Below are positions 35,204 to 44,469 of a stretch of DNA of 64,000 nucleotides, one piece after another (positions within the stretch are counted from its first letter, which is position 1; each line of letters opens with the position of its first letter). The stretch is from Vicia villosa (taxonomy: Eukaryota; Streptophyta; Magnoliopsida; Fabales; Fabaceae). A program made the position numbers and the translations under genes. The notes under the pieces were generated by a model, which had not been told where the DNA came from, ran no database searches, and saw only the letters and a list, made by a program, of their open reading frames with translations. The DNA lies in the NCBI RefSeq assembly GCF_029867415.1, contig NC_081183.1, forward strand, positions 16,302,404 through 16,366,403. The letters are read 5' to 3'.

Positions 35204-36682
35204 TTAACTTTTAGTAAGCGTCGTTTTCCATGGCCACTTATCGAGCCATCTCACATATCCCTCACCTTTTCTTTTCTTTCTTCTGTGGGGTGGTTCATTC
35301 TTTTGAAATCGTGGTGGTGGTTCTGGATCGATCCTAAGTATCAGCTTTTCAAGTTCGGGCTTAGTGATATTATCCACCACCTCAAAGATTAACCTTACCC
35401 TCTTATCACTAATGATATCCTTAGTTTCATGGTCGTCTAAATTTCTCTTTTTATGCAAGACTTCAAATAAGGGTGCATTAGTGTGGATATTTTCCAATAT
35501 CTTCACATACATTATGGATTTGGAGTCTACCTTAGCTTCCATAAAACTTTGCGGGAAAGGAATCAGTTGGGTATAGAGAAGAGGAATAACAATAGGTGCT
35601 TCCTTCTCTATCTCTTCTACAACCTCCCTTTCAGATGGTGTTGGTGGATTTTTCTCAATCTCCACTCTTTTCTCACTAGAAATCTCTTCAACCACATTAT
35701 CACTCTTCTCAATCTCATAATCACTCTCCTCAATCTCATTATCACTCTCCTCAGGAATTTCAATTTGTTTTTCACTAATGGTTGTTTCAACATCCACATT
35801 CTCCTCAAGGAAAGGTCCTAGAAGGTTTTGTTCAAGTTGGGAGATTTGAGTCTCTAATGCCATGTTGTGAGTCGCGAGGGACTCAACCATAGTGGTCAGT
35901 TGCCTAAGGGTTTCACTGTTTTGAAGACTTTGTTTGATAAACTCTTGGTTTTGGACGATTTGTGTCTCTACAAAGTGCTCCATCACGGCTTCTAATCTAG
36001 AGTGAGTTAGCGTCTCGTCGGAATCCTCCATTGATGTTTCGAAGTTAAAATTATGGGATTCTTGAGGTTCTTCAAAGGGAGCTAGAGTTGCATTCTGCGT
36101 TTCCTCAAGGTGCTTCGTCATCATAGATTCTACCCTAGAGAGAGCTTGTGCTTCAATGAATTCCTCCATTAAGATTTCGAGGTTGGATTTATGATAATCT
36201 TGCGACTCCTCGAAATGTTGGGCGTGGTGATCATAGAGGAAATTTGGTTGATGATAAGTTTGCGTTGCATTGAAATCCTCTATTAATGCTTCGGGGTTAG
36301 AATTATAGGATTCTTGTGGTTCCTCGAAATATTGGGTGTGGTGATCGTAGAGGAAATTCAGTTGAGGATAAGTTTGGTTGGAATTATAAAATTCTTGTTG
36401 TTCCTCAAAATGTTGGGATTGGTGATTGTAGAGTGAATTCGGTTTAGGATAAGCTAGTGTCGAATTGTAATCCCCAATTAATGTTTCGAGGTTTGGATTG
36501 TAGGTTTCTTGTGGTTCCTCGAAATGTTGAGATTGGGAGTTGCAGAGGTAATTCGGGTGAGAATGAATTGGTGGCGCAGCATTGAAATTCTCCAATAGTA
36601 TTTCGAGATCAGATTTATAGGATCCAGGTGATTCCTCGAAATACTGGGAGTGGGGGTTATAGAAAAAGTTTGGGTGATACAT
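35204..36682 (-). CDS. Repetitive gag-like protein of the nested element
   Basis: Intact 492-codon frame starting at the ATG 36682-36680, about 80 nt after the primer site. Residues 1-230 contain five or six imperfect repeats of about 38 residues. The key pattern is P-N-F/Y-L-Y-x-H-x-x-Q-x-F-E-E-x-Q-E-x-Y-x-x-N, then an acidic helix (LETLIGDYN, EALIEDFNA). Residues 230-290 look like a coiled coil (TTMVESLATHNMALETQISQLEQ), placed as in Athila gag. An acidic stretch (EESDNEIEESDYEIE) precedes a C-terminus with PFPQSFMEAKVDSKSIMYVK and a basic end (PPHRRKKRKGEG). There is no knuckle, protease or polymerase. A structural role in particle assembly is inferred from position only. Confidence 0.75.
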   Translation of the reverse strand: MYHPNFFYNPHSQYFEESPGSYKSDLEILLENFNAAPPIHSHPNYLCNSQSQHFEEPQETYNPNLETLIGDYNSTLAYPKPNSLYNHQSQHFEEQQEFYNSNQTYPQLNFLYDHHTQYFEEPQESYNSNPEALIEDFNATQTYHQPNFLYDHHAQHFEESQDYHKSNLEILMEEFIEAQALSRVESMMTKHLEETQNATLAPFEEPQESHNFNFETSMEDSDETLTHSRLEAVMEHFVETQIVQNQEFIKQSLQNSETLRQLTTMVESLATHNMALETQISQLEQNLLGPFLEENVDVETTISEKQIEIPEESDNEIEESDYEIEKSDNVVEEISSEKRVEIEKNPPTPSEREVVEEIEKEAPIVIPLLYTQLIPFPQSFMEAKVDSKSIMYVKILENIHTNAPLFEVLHKKRNLDDHETKDIISDKRVRLIFEVVDNITKPELEKLILRIDPEPPPRFQKNEPPHRRKKRKGEGYVRWLDKWPWKTTLTKS

Positions 36683-36763
36683 AGTAGTAAATGAAAAGAA
36701 AGAAGAAAAAAAATGCCTTAGTCTCTACGGTGTAACAGAGAGTTACGATATCGACTTGAATAG

Positions 36764-36781
36764 TCCCCGGCAACGGCGCCA
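36764..36781 (-). promoter_or_regulatory. Primer-binding site of the nested element, tRNA-Asp type
   Basis: The minus strand reads TGGCGCCGTTGCCGGGGA, the usual Athila site, separated from the LTR's CA end by AGTTTT. Confidence 0.85.
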
Positions 36782-36787
36782 AAAACT

Positions 36788-38632
36788 TGATCGCGACTTT
36801 GCGTGTCTATTAGTCGGGATAACTGCAAGTGCACAGTCGTGTCGTGTAGTTTTAAAAGATATCGAATCCACAGGGACTATAAATCGACCTACCGTTATCT
36901 AAAGTTACTATGTAAAGCTAAGGCTAATGATATTTGGGTTTTTTATAAATGGGGAAACTAAAATCTTAAATCTAGGTAAAATATAATAACAAACAGATAT
37001 CAGTATGTATTTCATCTAACTTTGGTAATCCGAAGTTCAATTGGCCAAATTCTAATTAAATCAAAGATCTTTACTAACTATGTTATTTAAAAGTCCTCCT
37101 CTCAAACTCTCACTCTATTGATTCAGACTACGATCCTAACTCTTAATGTACGCTTTCGCCATCCCACCAGATTTAGAAACGCTTTTTGAAAACAATATAG
37201 TTAATAAAATGCTTGTTTTATGAAGTCGTTATCTATTTAAATCTCCTAATCTCAAACTCTCGCTCTGTTGACTCGGAACATGCTAATATCCCTAACGTAC
37301 GCTTTCGCCATCCCGCGCGGGTTTAAAAACACTTTTTGAAAATAAATAAGTTCTAATTAGTTCTAATACGCTTTCGCCATCCTTAAAACTAATGTCCTAT
37401 GTCTACTATCCAGTTAAAGATCTCAAACTTTCGCTCTGTTGATTTTAACCTTTGACCGTCTTAAGACCTCAAACTTTCGCTCTATTGGTTTTAAGACTTA
37501 CTAATTAAATTAGACATACAAACCAAAAACAAGTGATATTTAATAAAACATAATTAAGCCAATTTATTTCGGATCCCTACGGTTAAATTACTTTACATAC
37601 CGACATCTAAATAAATTAGCCAGACATATTAATATGGTTAAACATGCATAAATAAATTCGGTTCATAATATTAGGCATATTAATTGGCATATAATATATC
37701 ATGCAATAAATATAAATAAAGGCGATAAATAATAAACCTGAATAATATAAATCTGAAATAAAACTTGAATCTTGGAGTACTTGAACTTCCACCACAGGTT
37801 GGTTGGATTGTTCTTGAGAAATTATTCGGCGTAAATTAAACAAGGAAATAAAAACTGAATCTAACGTAAGGTTAGATCCGTTAAAGGTTCACAATAATTT
37901 CCGGTGTAGAAATTATTGTGAGAAAAGATGAACAAGAATTAAAAACAATTACTGGAAGAGTAAAATGCTGGGATGAAAATAATACTGAAAGCTATGGCTG
38001 GGACTAAGCATGGTCCAACCCTTTTTCACTTCGTAGAAGCCTCTATTTATAATGAGAAATGTGGTAACTGCTTCTTCACGTGTTCCTCTTTCTTCCCCGA
38101 GAATTTAGGAACGGTTTTGACTTGGAAAGAGTTGGAGACGTGCGCCTTGTGTGAGAAAGAAGTGGAGAAAATAGTGGAGAGGTGGAGACGGGCGTCTCCA
38201 TTTGTGACGTGTTCATTTGTGGGCTTTGGGCCTTTGGAGACGGGGGTCTCCAACTTTGGAGATGGGCATCTCAACTTTGGAGACGGGGGTCTCAGTTTGG
38301 AGACGGGGGTCTCCATTTGGAGACGGGGGTCTCCAACTTTGGAGATGGGCATCTCCCTCTATTTTCGTGGATTGGGCTTTGTTTCTTTAAGCATTTGGGT
38401 CTTCTTTGCACCCCTTTCTTACTTCAGTACCCTTTTTCATCTTTTAAGCATAAATAGTAGCGGATTTAGCTCCATTTCTTCTCCTTTTCACAAATAGTCC
38501 TCAAAACGAACATAAAACCTAAAACAATGAAAATACCAGCATAATACCGTGATAAAGCAACATAATTAGAATACAATAGGGAAATAATTTATGTAAATCA
38601 AGCCAAATATGTGATACATTTTCGTGTTATCA
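36788..38632 (-). repeat. 5' LTR of the nested element
   Basis: 1,845-bp partner of 31943-33787. It contains the same palindrome array (38183-38356) and TATA box. The apparent 174-, 101- and 91-codon frames inside each LTR are by-products of the palindromes, not genes. Confidence 0.88.
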
Positions 38633-39346
38633 GATCTCTATACCGATTTTTGATAGAATCTTGATGACTTTCTTTTCTTTCTACCTTGAACTGTTGCCAT
38701 TTGATATGGTAAGGATTGATTCTTTTTTGCCTTAGAATAGGGAGCATTCTTAGTGATGTCTTGGTAATATACAAGTTGGGGAGAATGAAATAAAAGTGTA
38801 CATTGGTGAGGATAAATCAAAAGATAGTGCTCAAGGGGTATATATATTTATGTTTATAATAAAGAAAAGAAAAAGAGTAGAAAAAAAGAAAAAGAAAGAA
38901 AGAAAAAAAATTTGTGACCCTTGAGCAAGTAATGAATAATGTGGTGAACTTGGTTGTTTAGGTTGTGATAATTGAATTTGAATGCTCTCTTAGGTTTTGA
39001 CACTTTCGATTCAATGGCCGTGAGATATGACACTTCCTTGTTAACCAAGCCAAGCTACAACCCGAAAGTCCTTAGTGATTCATACTTATACACTTTTTAT
39101 ATGTCTTGTGCTTAGATGAGTTCATAATTAATTCGGTATGTTTGCGTCATTGTCTGGTGAGTGTTAGGATCCTCCATTTTTGTTCTCTCAGTAGAGAAGT
39201 GCGTAGGTGTGATTCATTCTTGAACTTCTTTTGCTTGTGGAATTTCTGACATAGAATTTGTATATAGGATTAGCACTGTTATCATGCTACTTTGATGGAA
39301 ACTGGTAAGGATTGATCTTTGTGTACTTTTGGAATTTGAACCATTC
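38633..39346 (+). other. Athila 3' noncoding region, left part
   Basis: Between the two nested elements. It holds a purine-rich A/G tract (about 38861-38912) and no gene. It resumes at 44364 after the copia element. Confidence 0.6.
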
Positions 39347-39837
39347 TGTGAGATATTGGATCGAACTCTAGTATTGTCAAAGGGTAGCTTCTTGGTTCGA
39401 CAGTTCGACAGAGTTAAGCATGAAGTCGAAGGATTGTTCACATGTTGGTGTCGAAGTGTGCATGCTGTAGTCGAAGATGGGTCTAGCATGCAGATGTCGA
39501 AGATGCTAGAGTTGTTAGCATGTTAAATTAGGTTTTAGTGTTTAAACCCTAATTTGTTAAGTTAGCTTGTTTATTAAGTTGGCTTGTGTAATGGGCCTTG
39601 CTGAAAAAGCCCATTAGTTAGTATGTTAGGTTTTATTATAAATAGCATACTAGTCTCTCATCATTGCTAAGCTGCAAATCCTAATTTAGGGTGAGAGAGG
39701 TTATTTGTTATTCTTGTAAACTTGTTATCTTGTTCTAAGAAAAAGTGAAAGAATAGCAGTTATAACCGATTCTTGTGTTCTTCTTATCCTCTCTAATTCC
39801 CTATTATACTTTGTTATTGGTATCGTTTTTCACAACA
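39347..39837 (+). repeat. Copia 5' LTR
   Basis: 491 bp. It contains a TATA box (TTATTATAAATAGC near 39634-39646) and five short GTCGAAG-type repeats in the first 170 bp. The partner is 43868-44358. The LTR is followed by AAT and TGGTGCGGTGAGCG in the primer-site position, which is not the initiator-Met sequence. Confidence 0.92.
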
Positions 39838-39862
39838 AATTGGTGCGGTGAGCGTGGAGAAG

Positions 39863-42800
39863 ATGCCTTCAACAAAGTATGAGATTGAAAAGTTCACCGG
39901 AGTGAATGATTTCGGTCTGTGGCGCTTGAAGATGAAAGCTCTACTGGTTCAGCAGGGTTGTTTGGAAGCGTTGAAGGGAGAGGCAGCCATGAATGCAGAA
40001 TTGACGGCAGCGGAGAAGACGAATATGATCGAGAAAGCACACAGCGCAATTTTGTTGAGCCTTGGTGATAAGGTTCTCCGGCAGGTATCAAAGGAGACGA
40101 CGGCATCAGGGTTATGGGTGAAACTTGAAAATTTGTATATGACCAAATCGTTGGTAAATCGACTCTACCTGAAGCAAGCTTTGTATTCATTCAAGATGAT
40201 TGAAGACAAAGTAATGACTGAGCAGTTGGATATGTTCAACAAGTTGATTCTTGATCTTGAAAATATTGATGTGAAGATCGATGATGAAGATCAAGCGCTG
40301 TTACTATTGTGTTCTTTGCCTCGATCACATGCTCACTTCAAAGAAACTCTCTTGTATGGAAGGGAGTCCCTGACGTTTGAAGAAGTTCAATCAGCCTTGT
40401 ACTCTAAGGACTTGAATGAACGAAAGGAGCATAAACCTTCGACTGTTGGCGAAGGTTTGGCCGTTAAAGGAAAACTCTTACGAAAGGATGGTAAGTTCGA
40501 CAAGAAGAAAGGCAAAAGCCAGTCGAAGACTTACAGTGGCGAAGCATCTGGAATTCGATGCTACCATTGTAAGAAGGAGGGTCACACAAGAAAGGTGTGC
40601 CTTGAACGCTTGAAATATCATGGAGGTAAGGATAATGGCAACGCTGCCATTGTTCAAGATGATTTCGAATCATCTGATGTTCTTGTGGTTTCAAGCAGTG
40701 ACTCTAAGAAGGAGTGGATTATGGATTCAGGTTGCACTTGGCACATGACTCCAAACAAAGACTTGTTCGAGGAATTATGTGATCAAGATGGTGGATCAGT
40801 ATTGCTGGGAAACAACAAGGCTTGCAAGATTGCAGGTGTTGGATCTGTGAGATTCAAGATCCATGATGAGTCAATAAGGTTGTTGACTGAAGTCAGGTAT
40901 GTTCCTGATTTGAAGAGAAATCTGCTTTCTCTTGGTGAATTCGACAAGAAAGGATATGTTTTCCAAGGAGAGAAAAGTATCCTAAGAGTCATGAAGGGTT
41001 CGAAGGAAGTCTTGAGAGGCGTGAAGAAACAAGGCTTGTATACCCTTGAGGCTGAAGTTGTAAGTGGTTCGACAAATGTTGCATCCACGAAACCTTTGTC
41101 GAAAACAGAAATCTGGCACATGAGATTGGGCCATGTCAGTGAAAGGGGTCTGGTCGAATTAGGGAAACAAAATCTGCTTGGTGGAGACAAAGTCGAAAAG
41201 CTGAAGTTTTGTGAACCCTGTGTACTTGGAAAATCTTGCAGAGTGAAGTTCAACAAAGGCAAACAAAGAACACATGGATCCCTTGATTACATCCATGCTG
41301 ATCTTTGGGGGCCTGCAAGGTGTCCATCACATTCAGGAGCAAGGTATTTTCTATCCATAGTAGATGATTATTCCAGAAAATTATGGGTATTCATCCAGAA
41401 GACTAAGGATGAAACTTTTGAGAATTTCAAAAGTTGGAAGACTCTGGTTGAAAATCAGACTGGCAGAAAGGTCAAGAGGTTGAGAACCGACAATGGCCTT
41501 GAATTTTGCAACGAGGCATTCGACAGTTTTTGTGCTGCCTCTGGTATTGCAAGGCATAGAACTACTGCAGGTACTCCACAGCAAAATGGTTTGGCTGAAA
41601 GGTTTAATCGAACTATTTTGGAGAGAGTCAGATGCATGTTGACTAGTGCGGGGTTAACAAAGGTGTTCTGGGCTAAGGCTGTTTCGACAGCAACATATCT
41701 GATAAACAGATGTCCTTCGACAGCGTTAGATATGAAGACACCTGAAGAAGTTTGGTCGGGACATCCACCAGATCTCGACAAACTGAGAGTATTTGGCTGC
41801 GTATCCTATGCTCACATTAGGCAAGACAAGGTCGAACCTAGAGCTCTGAAATGCATGTTCATGGGATACCCTGAAGGAGTCAAAGCTTATAGGCTATGGT
41901 GCCTAGAGCCAGGTCACAGGAGGTGTATCACCAGTCGAGGTGTAGTTTTCAATGAAGCTGAAATGGCTTTTAAGAAAACTAATGATGTTGGTCGAAGTAC
42001 AGAAACATCTGACGAAGAGCTGGAACAGGTAGAGATTCCTGTTGAGGTGGAGCATGTTGATGCTGAATTGCATATCCCAGATGAAGTCGAAGAAGAAGCA
42101 GAAGATGCTGAAGTTGAGGAAACTGACGATGACTACCTATTATCGAGAGATAGGTCGAGAAGAGTCATCAAGCCACCTCAGAGACTTGGATATGCAGATC
42201 TTATAGCTTATGCCTTAATCTCTGCAAGTGAGGTTCTAGACGAAGAACCTAGAGACTATAAGGAAGTTATGAGGAGTCGAAATAAGACTGAATGGCTGAA
42301 GGCCATGGATGATGAGATGAAATCTCTTCATGATAATCATACTTGGGAACTGATCAAGAAACCTGTTGGGGCAAGGTTAGTCAGCTGTAAATGGATTTTC
42401 AAAGTTAAGGAAGGAATTGAAGGAGTGACGTCGAAAAGATACAAGGCAAGGTTAGTTGCAAGGGGTTTCACTCAGAAAGAAGGTGTCGACTTCAATGATG
42501 TGTTTTCTCCTATTGTGAAGCATAGGTCCATTCGAATGTTGCTTGCCATGGTGGCACAGTTCGATCTTGAACTAGAACAGATGGATGTGAAGACTGCGTT
42601 CTTGTATGGTGATCTAGATGAAACGATCCTGATGAGGCAACCTGAAGGGTATGTCGAAAAGGGGAAGGAAGATTATGTGTGCAAGTTAAAGAGATCTTTG
42701 TATGGGCTGAAACAATCTCCTCGACAGTGGAATAGGAGATTCGACAAGTTCATGGCACGCATAAGTTTCATTAGAAGTCAGTTCGACCACTGCGTTTACT

Positions 42801-43825
42801 TCAGATTTCGACCTGGTAATTCATTTGTTATTTTGTTGCTTTATGTGGATGATATTCTCATAGCAAGCAACAATGTTGAAGATGTGACGAGGGTGAAGGC
42901 TGAACTCAATAAGGAGTTCGATATGAAGGATCTGGGAGCTGCTTCCAGGATTCTTGGAATTGACATTCGAAGAGATAGAAAGAAGTCGAAGTTATGCTTA
43001 TCTCAAAAGGCATATCTACGGAAGATTCTTGAAAAGTTTGGTATGTCGAATTCGAAGCCAGTTGTGACTCCAACAAACCCTCAATTCAAGCTGAGTATTG
43101 ATCAGTGTCCCAGTACTGATGTCGAAAGAGCCTATATGAATAGCATTCCGTATGCTAATATAGTTGGTTCTTTGATGTATGCTATGGTTTGTACTAGACC
43201 CGACATAGCTTACGCAGTCAGTCTTGTAAGCAGGTACATGGCGAATCCTGGAAAGGCTCACTGGCAAGCATTGAAGTGGATTTTAAGGTACATAAATGGG
43301 TCTCTGAATAGAGTCCTAATTTATGGTGGAGCCTTGGGTGAAGATAGTAAAGCAGTAATAGAAGGATATGTCGACTCTGATTATGCAGGTTGTATGGATT
43401 CCAGAAAATCTATTTCTGGATATGTTTTCACTATGTTTGGCACTGCAATTAGTTGGAAAGCAACACTTCAGAAGGTTGTTGCTCTATCAACCACTGAAGC
43501 GGAGTATATTGCCCTAACTGAAGCTGTGAAAGAAGCATTGTGGCTTGAAGGTTTTGCGAAGGAGCTAAAACTTCAAGGTCGAGGTATCACTGTTAAATGT
43601 GATAGTCAAAGTGCAATACACCTGTCGAAGAATTCAGCCTATCATGAGCGAACTAAGCACATTGATGTGAGGCTGCATTTCGTCAGAGGAGTAATCGAGC
43701 GTGGAGAAGTCCAAGTGCTGAAGGTTTCGACTGAAGACAATGCTGCTGATATGATCACCAAGACATTGCCGAGTTGCAAGTTTTTCCACTGTATGCAGTT
43801 GATAAAGTTGCATGAAGAAAGCTAG
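39863..43825 (+). CDS. Copia gag-pol polyprotein, intact
   Basis: 1,320 codons from the ATG at 39863; the five codons upstream start with GTG and are probably untranslated. Order: gag (KYEIEKFTGVNDFGLWRLKM, SALYSKDLNERK), CCHC knuckle CYHCKKEGHTRKVC near residue 235, protease DSGCTWHM near 288, GAG-pre-integrase LRLGHVSERG-like with HHCC (CEPCVLGKSC). Integrase has Asp in HADLWGP (about 479), RTDNGLEF and Glu in NGLAERFNRT. An acidic linker precedes RT (MDVKTAFLYGDL, catalytic YVDD near 994). RNase H shows GYVDSDYAGCMDSRKSISGY, TTEAEYIAL and KCDSQSAIHL. All key residues are present. Integrase before RT defines copia. The protein supports reverse transcription and integration of this element. 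Confidence 0.95.
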   Translation: MPSTKYEIEKFTGVNDFGLWRLKMKALLVQQGCLEALKGEAAMNAELTAAEKTNMIEKAHSAILLSLGDKVLRQVSKETTASGLWVKLENLYMTKSLVNRLYLKQALYSFKMIEDKVMTEQLDMFNKLILDLENIDVKIDDEDQALLLLCSLPRSHAHFKETLLYGRESLTFEEVQSALYSKDLNERKEHKPSTVGEGLAVKGKLLRKDGKFDKKKGKSQSKTYSGEASGIRCYHCKKEGHTRKVCLERLKYHGGKDNGNAAIVQDDFESSDVLVVSSSDSKKEWIMDSGCTWHMTPNKDLFEELCDQDGGSVLLGNNKACKIAGVGSVRFKIHDESIRLLTEVRYVPDLKRNLLSLGEFDKKGYVFQGEKSILRVMKGSKEVLRGVKKQGLYTLEAEVVSGSTNVASTKPLSKTEIWHMRLGHVSERGLVELGKQNLLGGDKVEKLKFCEPCVLGKSCRVKFNKGKQRTHGSLDYIHADLWGPARCPSHSGARYFLSIVDDYSRKLWVFIQKTKDETFENFKSWKTLVENQTGRKVKRLRTDNGLEFCNEAFDSFCAASGIARHRTTAGTPQQNGLAERFNRTILERVRCMLTSAGLTKVFWAKAVSTATYLINRCPSTALDMKTPEEVWSGHPPDLDKLRVFGCVSYAHIRQDKVEPRALKCMFMGYPEGVKAYRLWCLEPGHRRCITSRGVVFNEAEMAFKKTNDVGRSTETSDEELEQVEIPVEVEHVDAELHIPDEVEEEAEDAEVEETDDDYLLSRDRSRRVIKPPQRLGYADLIAYALISASEVLDEEPRDYKEVMRSRNKTEWLKAMDDEMKSLHDNHTWELIKKPVGARLVSCKWIFKVKEGIEGVTSKRYKARLVARGFTQKEGVDFNDVFSPIVKHRSIRMLLAMVAQFDLELEQMDVKTAFLYGDLDETILMRQPEGYVEKGKEDYVCKLKRSLYGLKQSPRQWNRRFDKFMARISFIRSQFDHCVYFRFRPGNSFVILLLYVDDILIASNNVEDVTRVKAELNKEFDMKDLGAASRILGIDIRRDRKKSKLCLSQKAYLRKILEKFGMSNSKPVVTPTNPQFKLSIDQCPSTDVERAYMNSIPYANIVGSLMYAMVCTRPDIAYAVSLVSRYMANPGKAHWQALKWILRYINGSLNRVLIYGGALGEDSKAVIEGYVDSDYAGCMDSRKSISGYVFTMFGTAISWKATLQKVVALSTTEAEYIALTEAVKEALWLEGFAKELKLQGRGITVKCDSQSAIHLSKNSAYHERTKHIDVRLHFVRGVIERGEVQVLKVSTEDNAADMITKTLPSCKFFHCMQLIKLHEES

Positions 43826-43867
43826 TTTGTTCCTTGACGTTGTAGAGTTAGGTCCAAGGTGGAGATT

Positions 43868-44358
43868 TGTGAGATATTGGATCGAACTCTAGTATTGTCG
43901 AAGGGTAGCTTCTTGGTTCGACAGTTCGACAGAGTTAAGCATGAAGTCGAAGGATTGTTCACATGTTGGTGTCGAAGTGTGCATGCTGTAGTCGAAGATG
44001 GGTCTAGCATGCAGATGTCGAAGATGCTAGAGTTGTTAGCATGTTAAATTAGGTTTTAGTGTTTAAACCCTAATTTGTTAAGTTAGCTTGTTTATTAAGT
44101 TGACTTGTGTAATGGGCCTTGCTGAAAAAGCCCATTAGTTAGTATGTTAGGTTTTATTATAAATAGCATACTAGTCTCTCATCATTGCTAAGCTGCAAAT
44201 CCTAATTTAGGGTGAGAGAGGTTATTTGTTATTCTTGTAAACTTGTAATCTTGTTCTAAGAAAAAGTGAAAGAATAGCAGTTATAACCGATTCTTGTGTT
44301 CTTCTTATCCTCTCTAATTCCCTATTATACTTTGTTATTGGTATCGTTTTTCACAACA
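43868..44358 (+). repeat. Copia 3' LTR
   Basis: Partner of 39347-39837. It begins directly after the polypurine tract and ends at the CATTC duplication. Confidence 0.92.
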
Positions 44359-44431
44359 CATTCAATTGTTCTTGTTTCTACCTTGTTGTTTCATTTGTGA
44401 TATTTTGTGTTCCCGGTAATTTATCATTGTT

Positions 44432-44469
44432 TTGTTTGAGGACAAACAAGAGTTTAAGTTGGGGAGAGT
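44432..44469 (+). promoter_or_regulatory. Athila AGGA-loop hairpin and polypurine tract
   Basis: TTGTTTGAGGACAAACAA (7-bp stem, AGGA loop) is followed by GAGTTTAAGTTGGGGAGAGT and then the 3' LTR. The hairpin ends 20 nt before the LTR, as in the nested element. The copia insertion at 44358 left it intact. Confidence 0.75.

Larger units (their letters stand above)
31943..38632 (-). mobile_element. Nested non-autonomous Athila-like (TR-GAG-type) retrotransposon
   Basis: Two 1,845-bp direct repeats bound 3.0 kb of internal sequence. On the minus strand a perfect tRNA-Asp-type primer site lies next to one LTR (36764-36781) and a G-rich polypurine tract (AAGTGTGGGGGTATT) next to the other (33788-33802), so they are true LTRs. 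The only gene is a gag-like frame (36682-35204); there is no protease, RT or integrase, so copying must have used enzymes in trans. I find no target duplication: the left flank ends AAACT and the right begins GATCT. It sits in the Athila element just after the env-like gene. Confidence 0.88.
39347..44358 (+). mobile_element. Young intact Ty1/copia retrotransposon (Tnt1/Tork-like)
   Basis: Identical-length 491-bp LTRs (39347-39837, 43868-44358) with TG...CA ends, and the 5-bp duplication CATTC at 39342-39346 and 44359-44363. One unbroken gag-pol frame and a polypurine tract AAGGTGGAGATT before the 3' LTR complete it. I count three differences between the LTRs (about 0.6 percent), so it is the youngest insertion here and may be competent. 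It lies inside the 3' end of the Athila element, only 111 bp from that element's 3' LTR. Confidence 0.95.

Noticed and set aside
31943..38632. Reading the two 1.85-kb repeats as a segmental duplication of Athila sequence
   Set aside because: A primer site adjoins one and a polypurine tract the other in consistent minus orientation, so they are LTRs.
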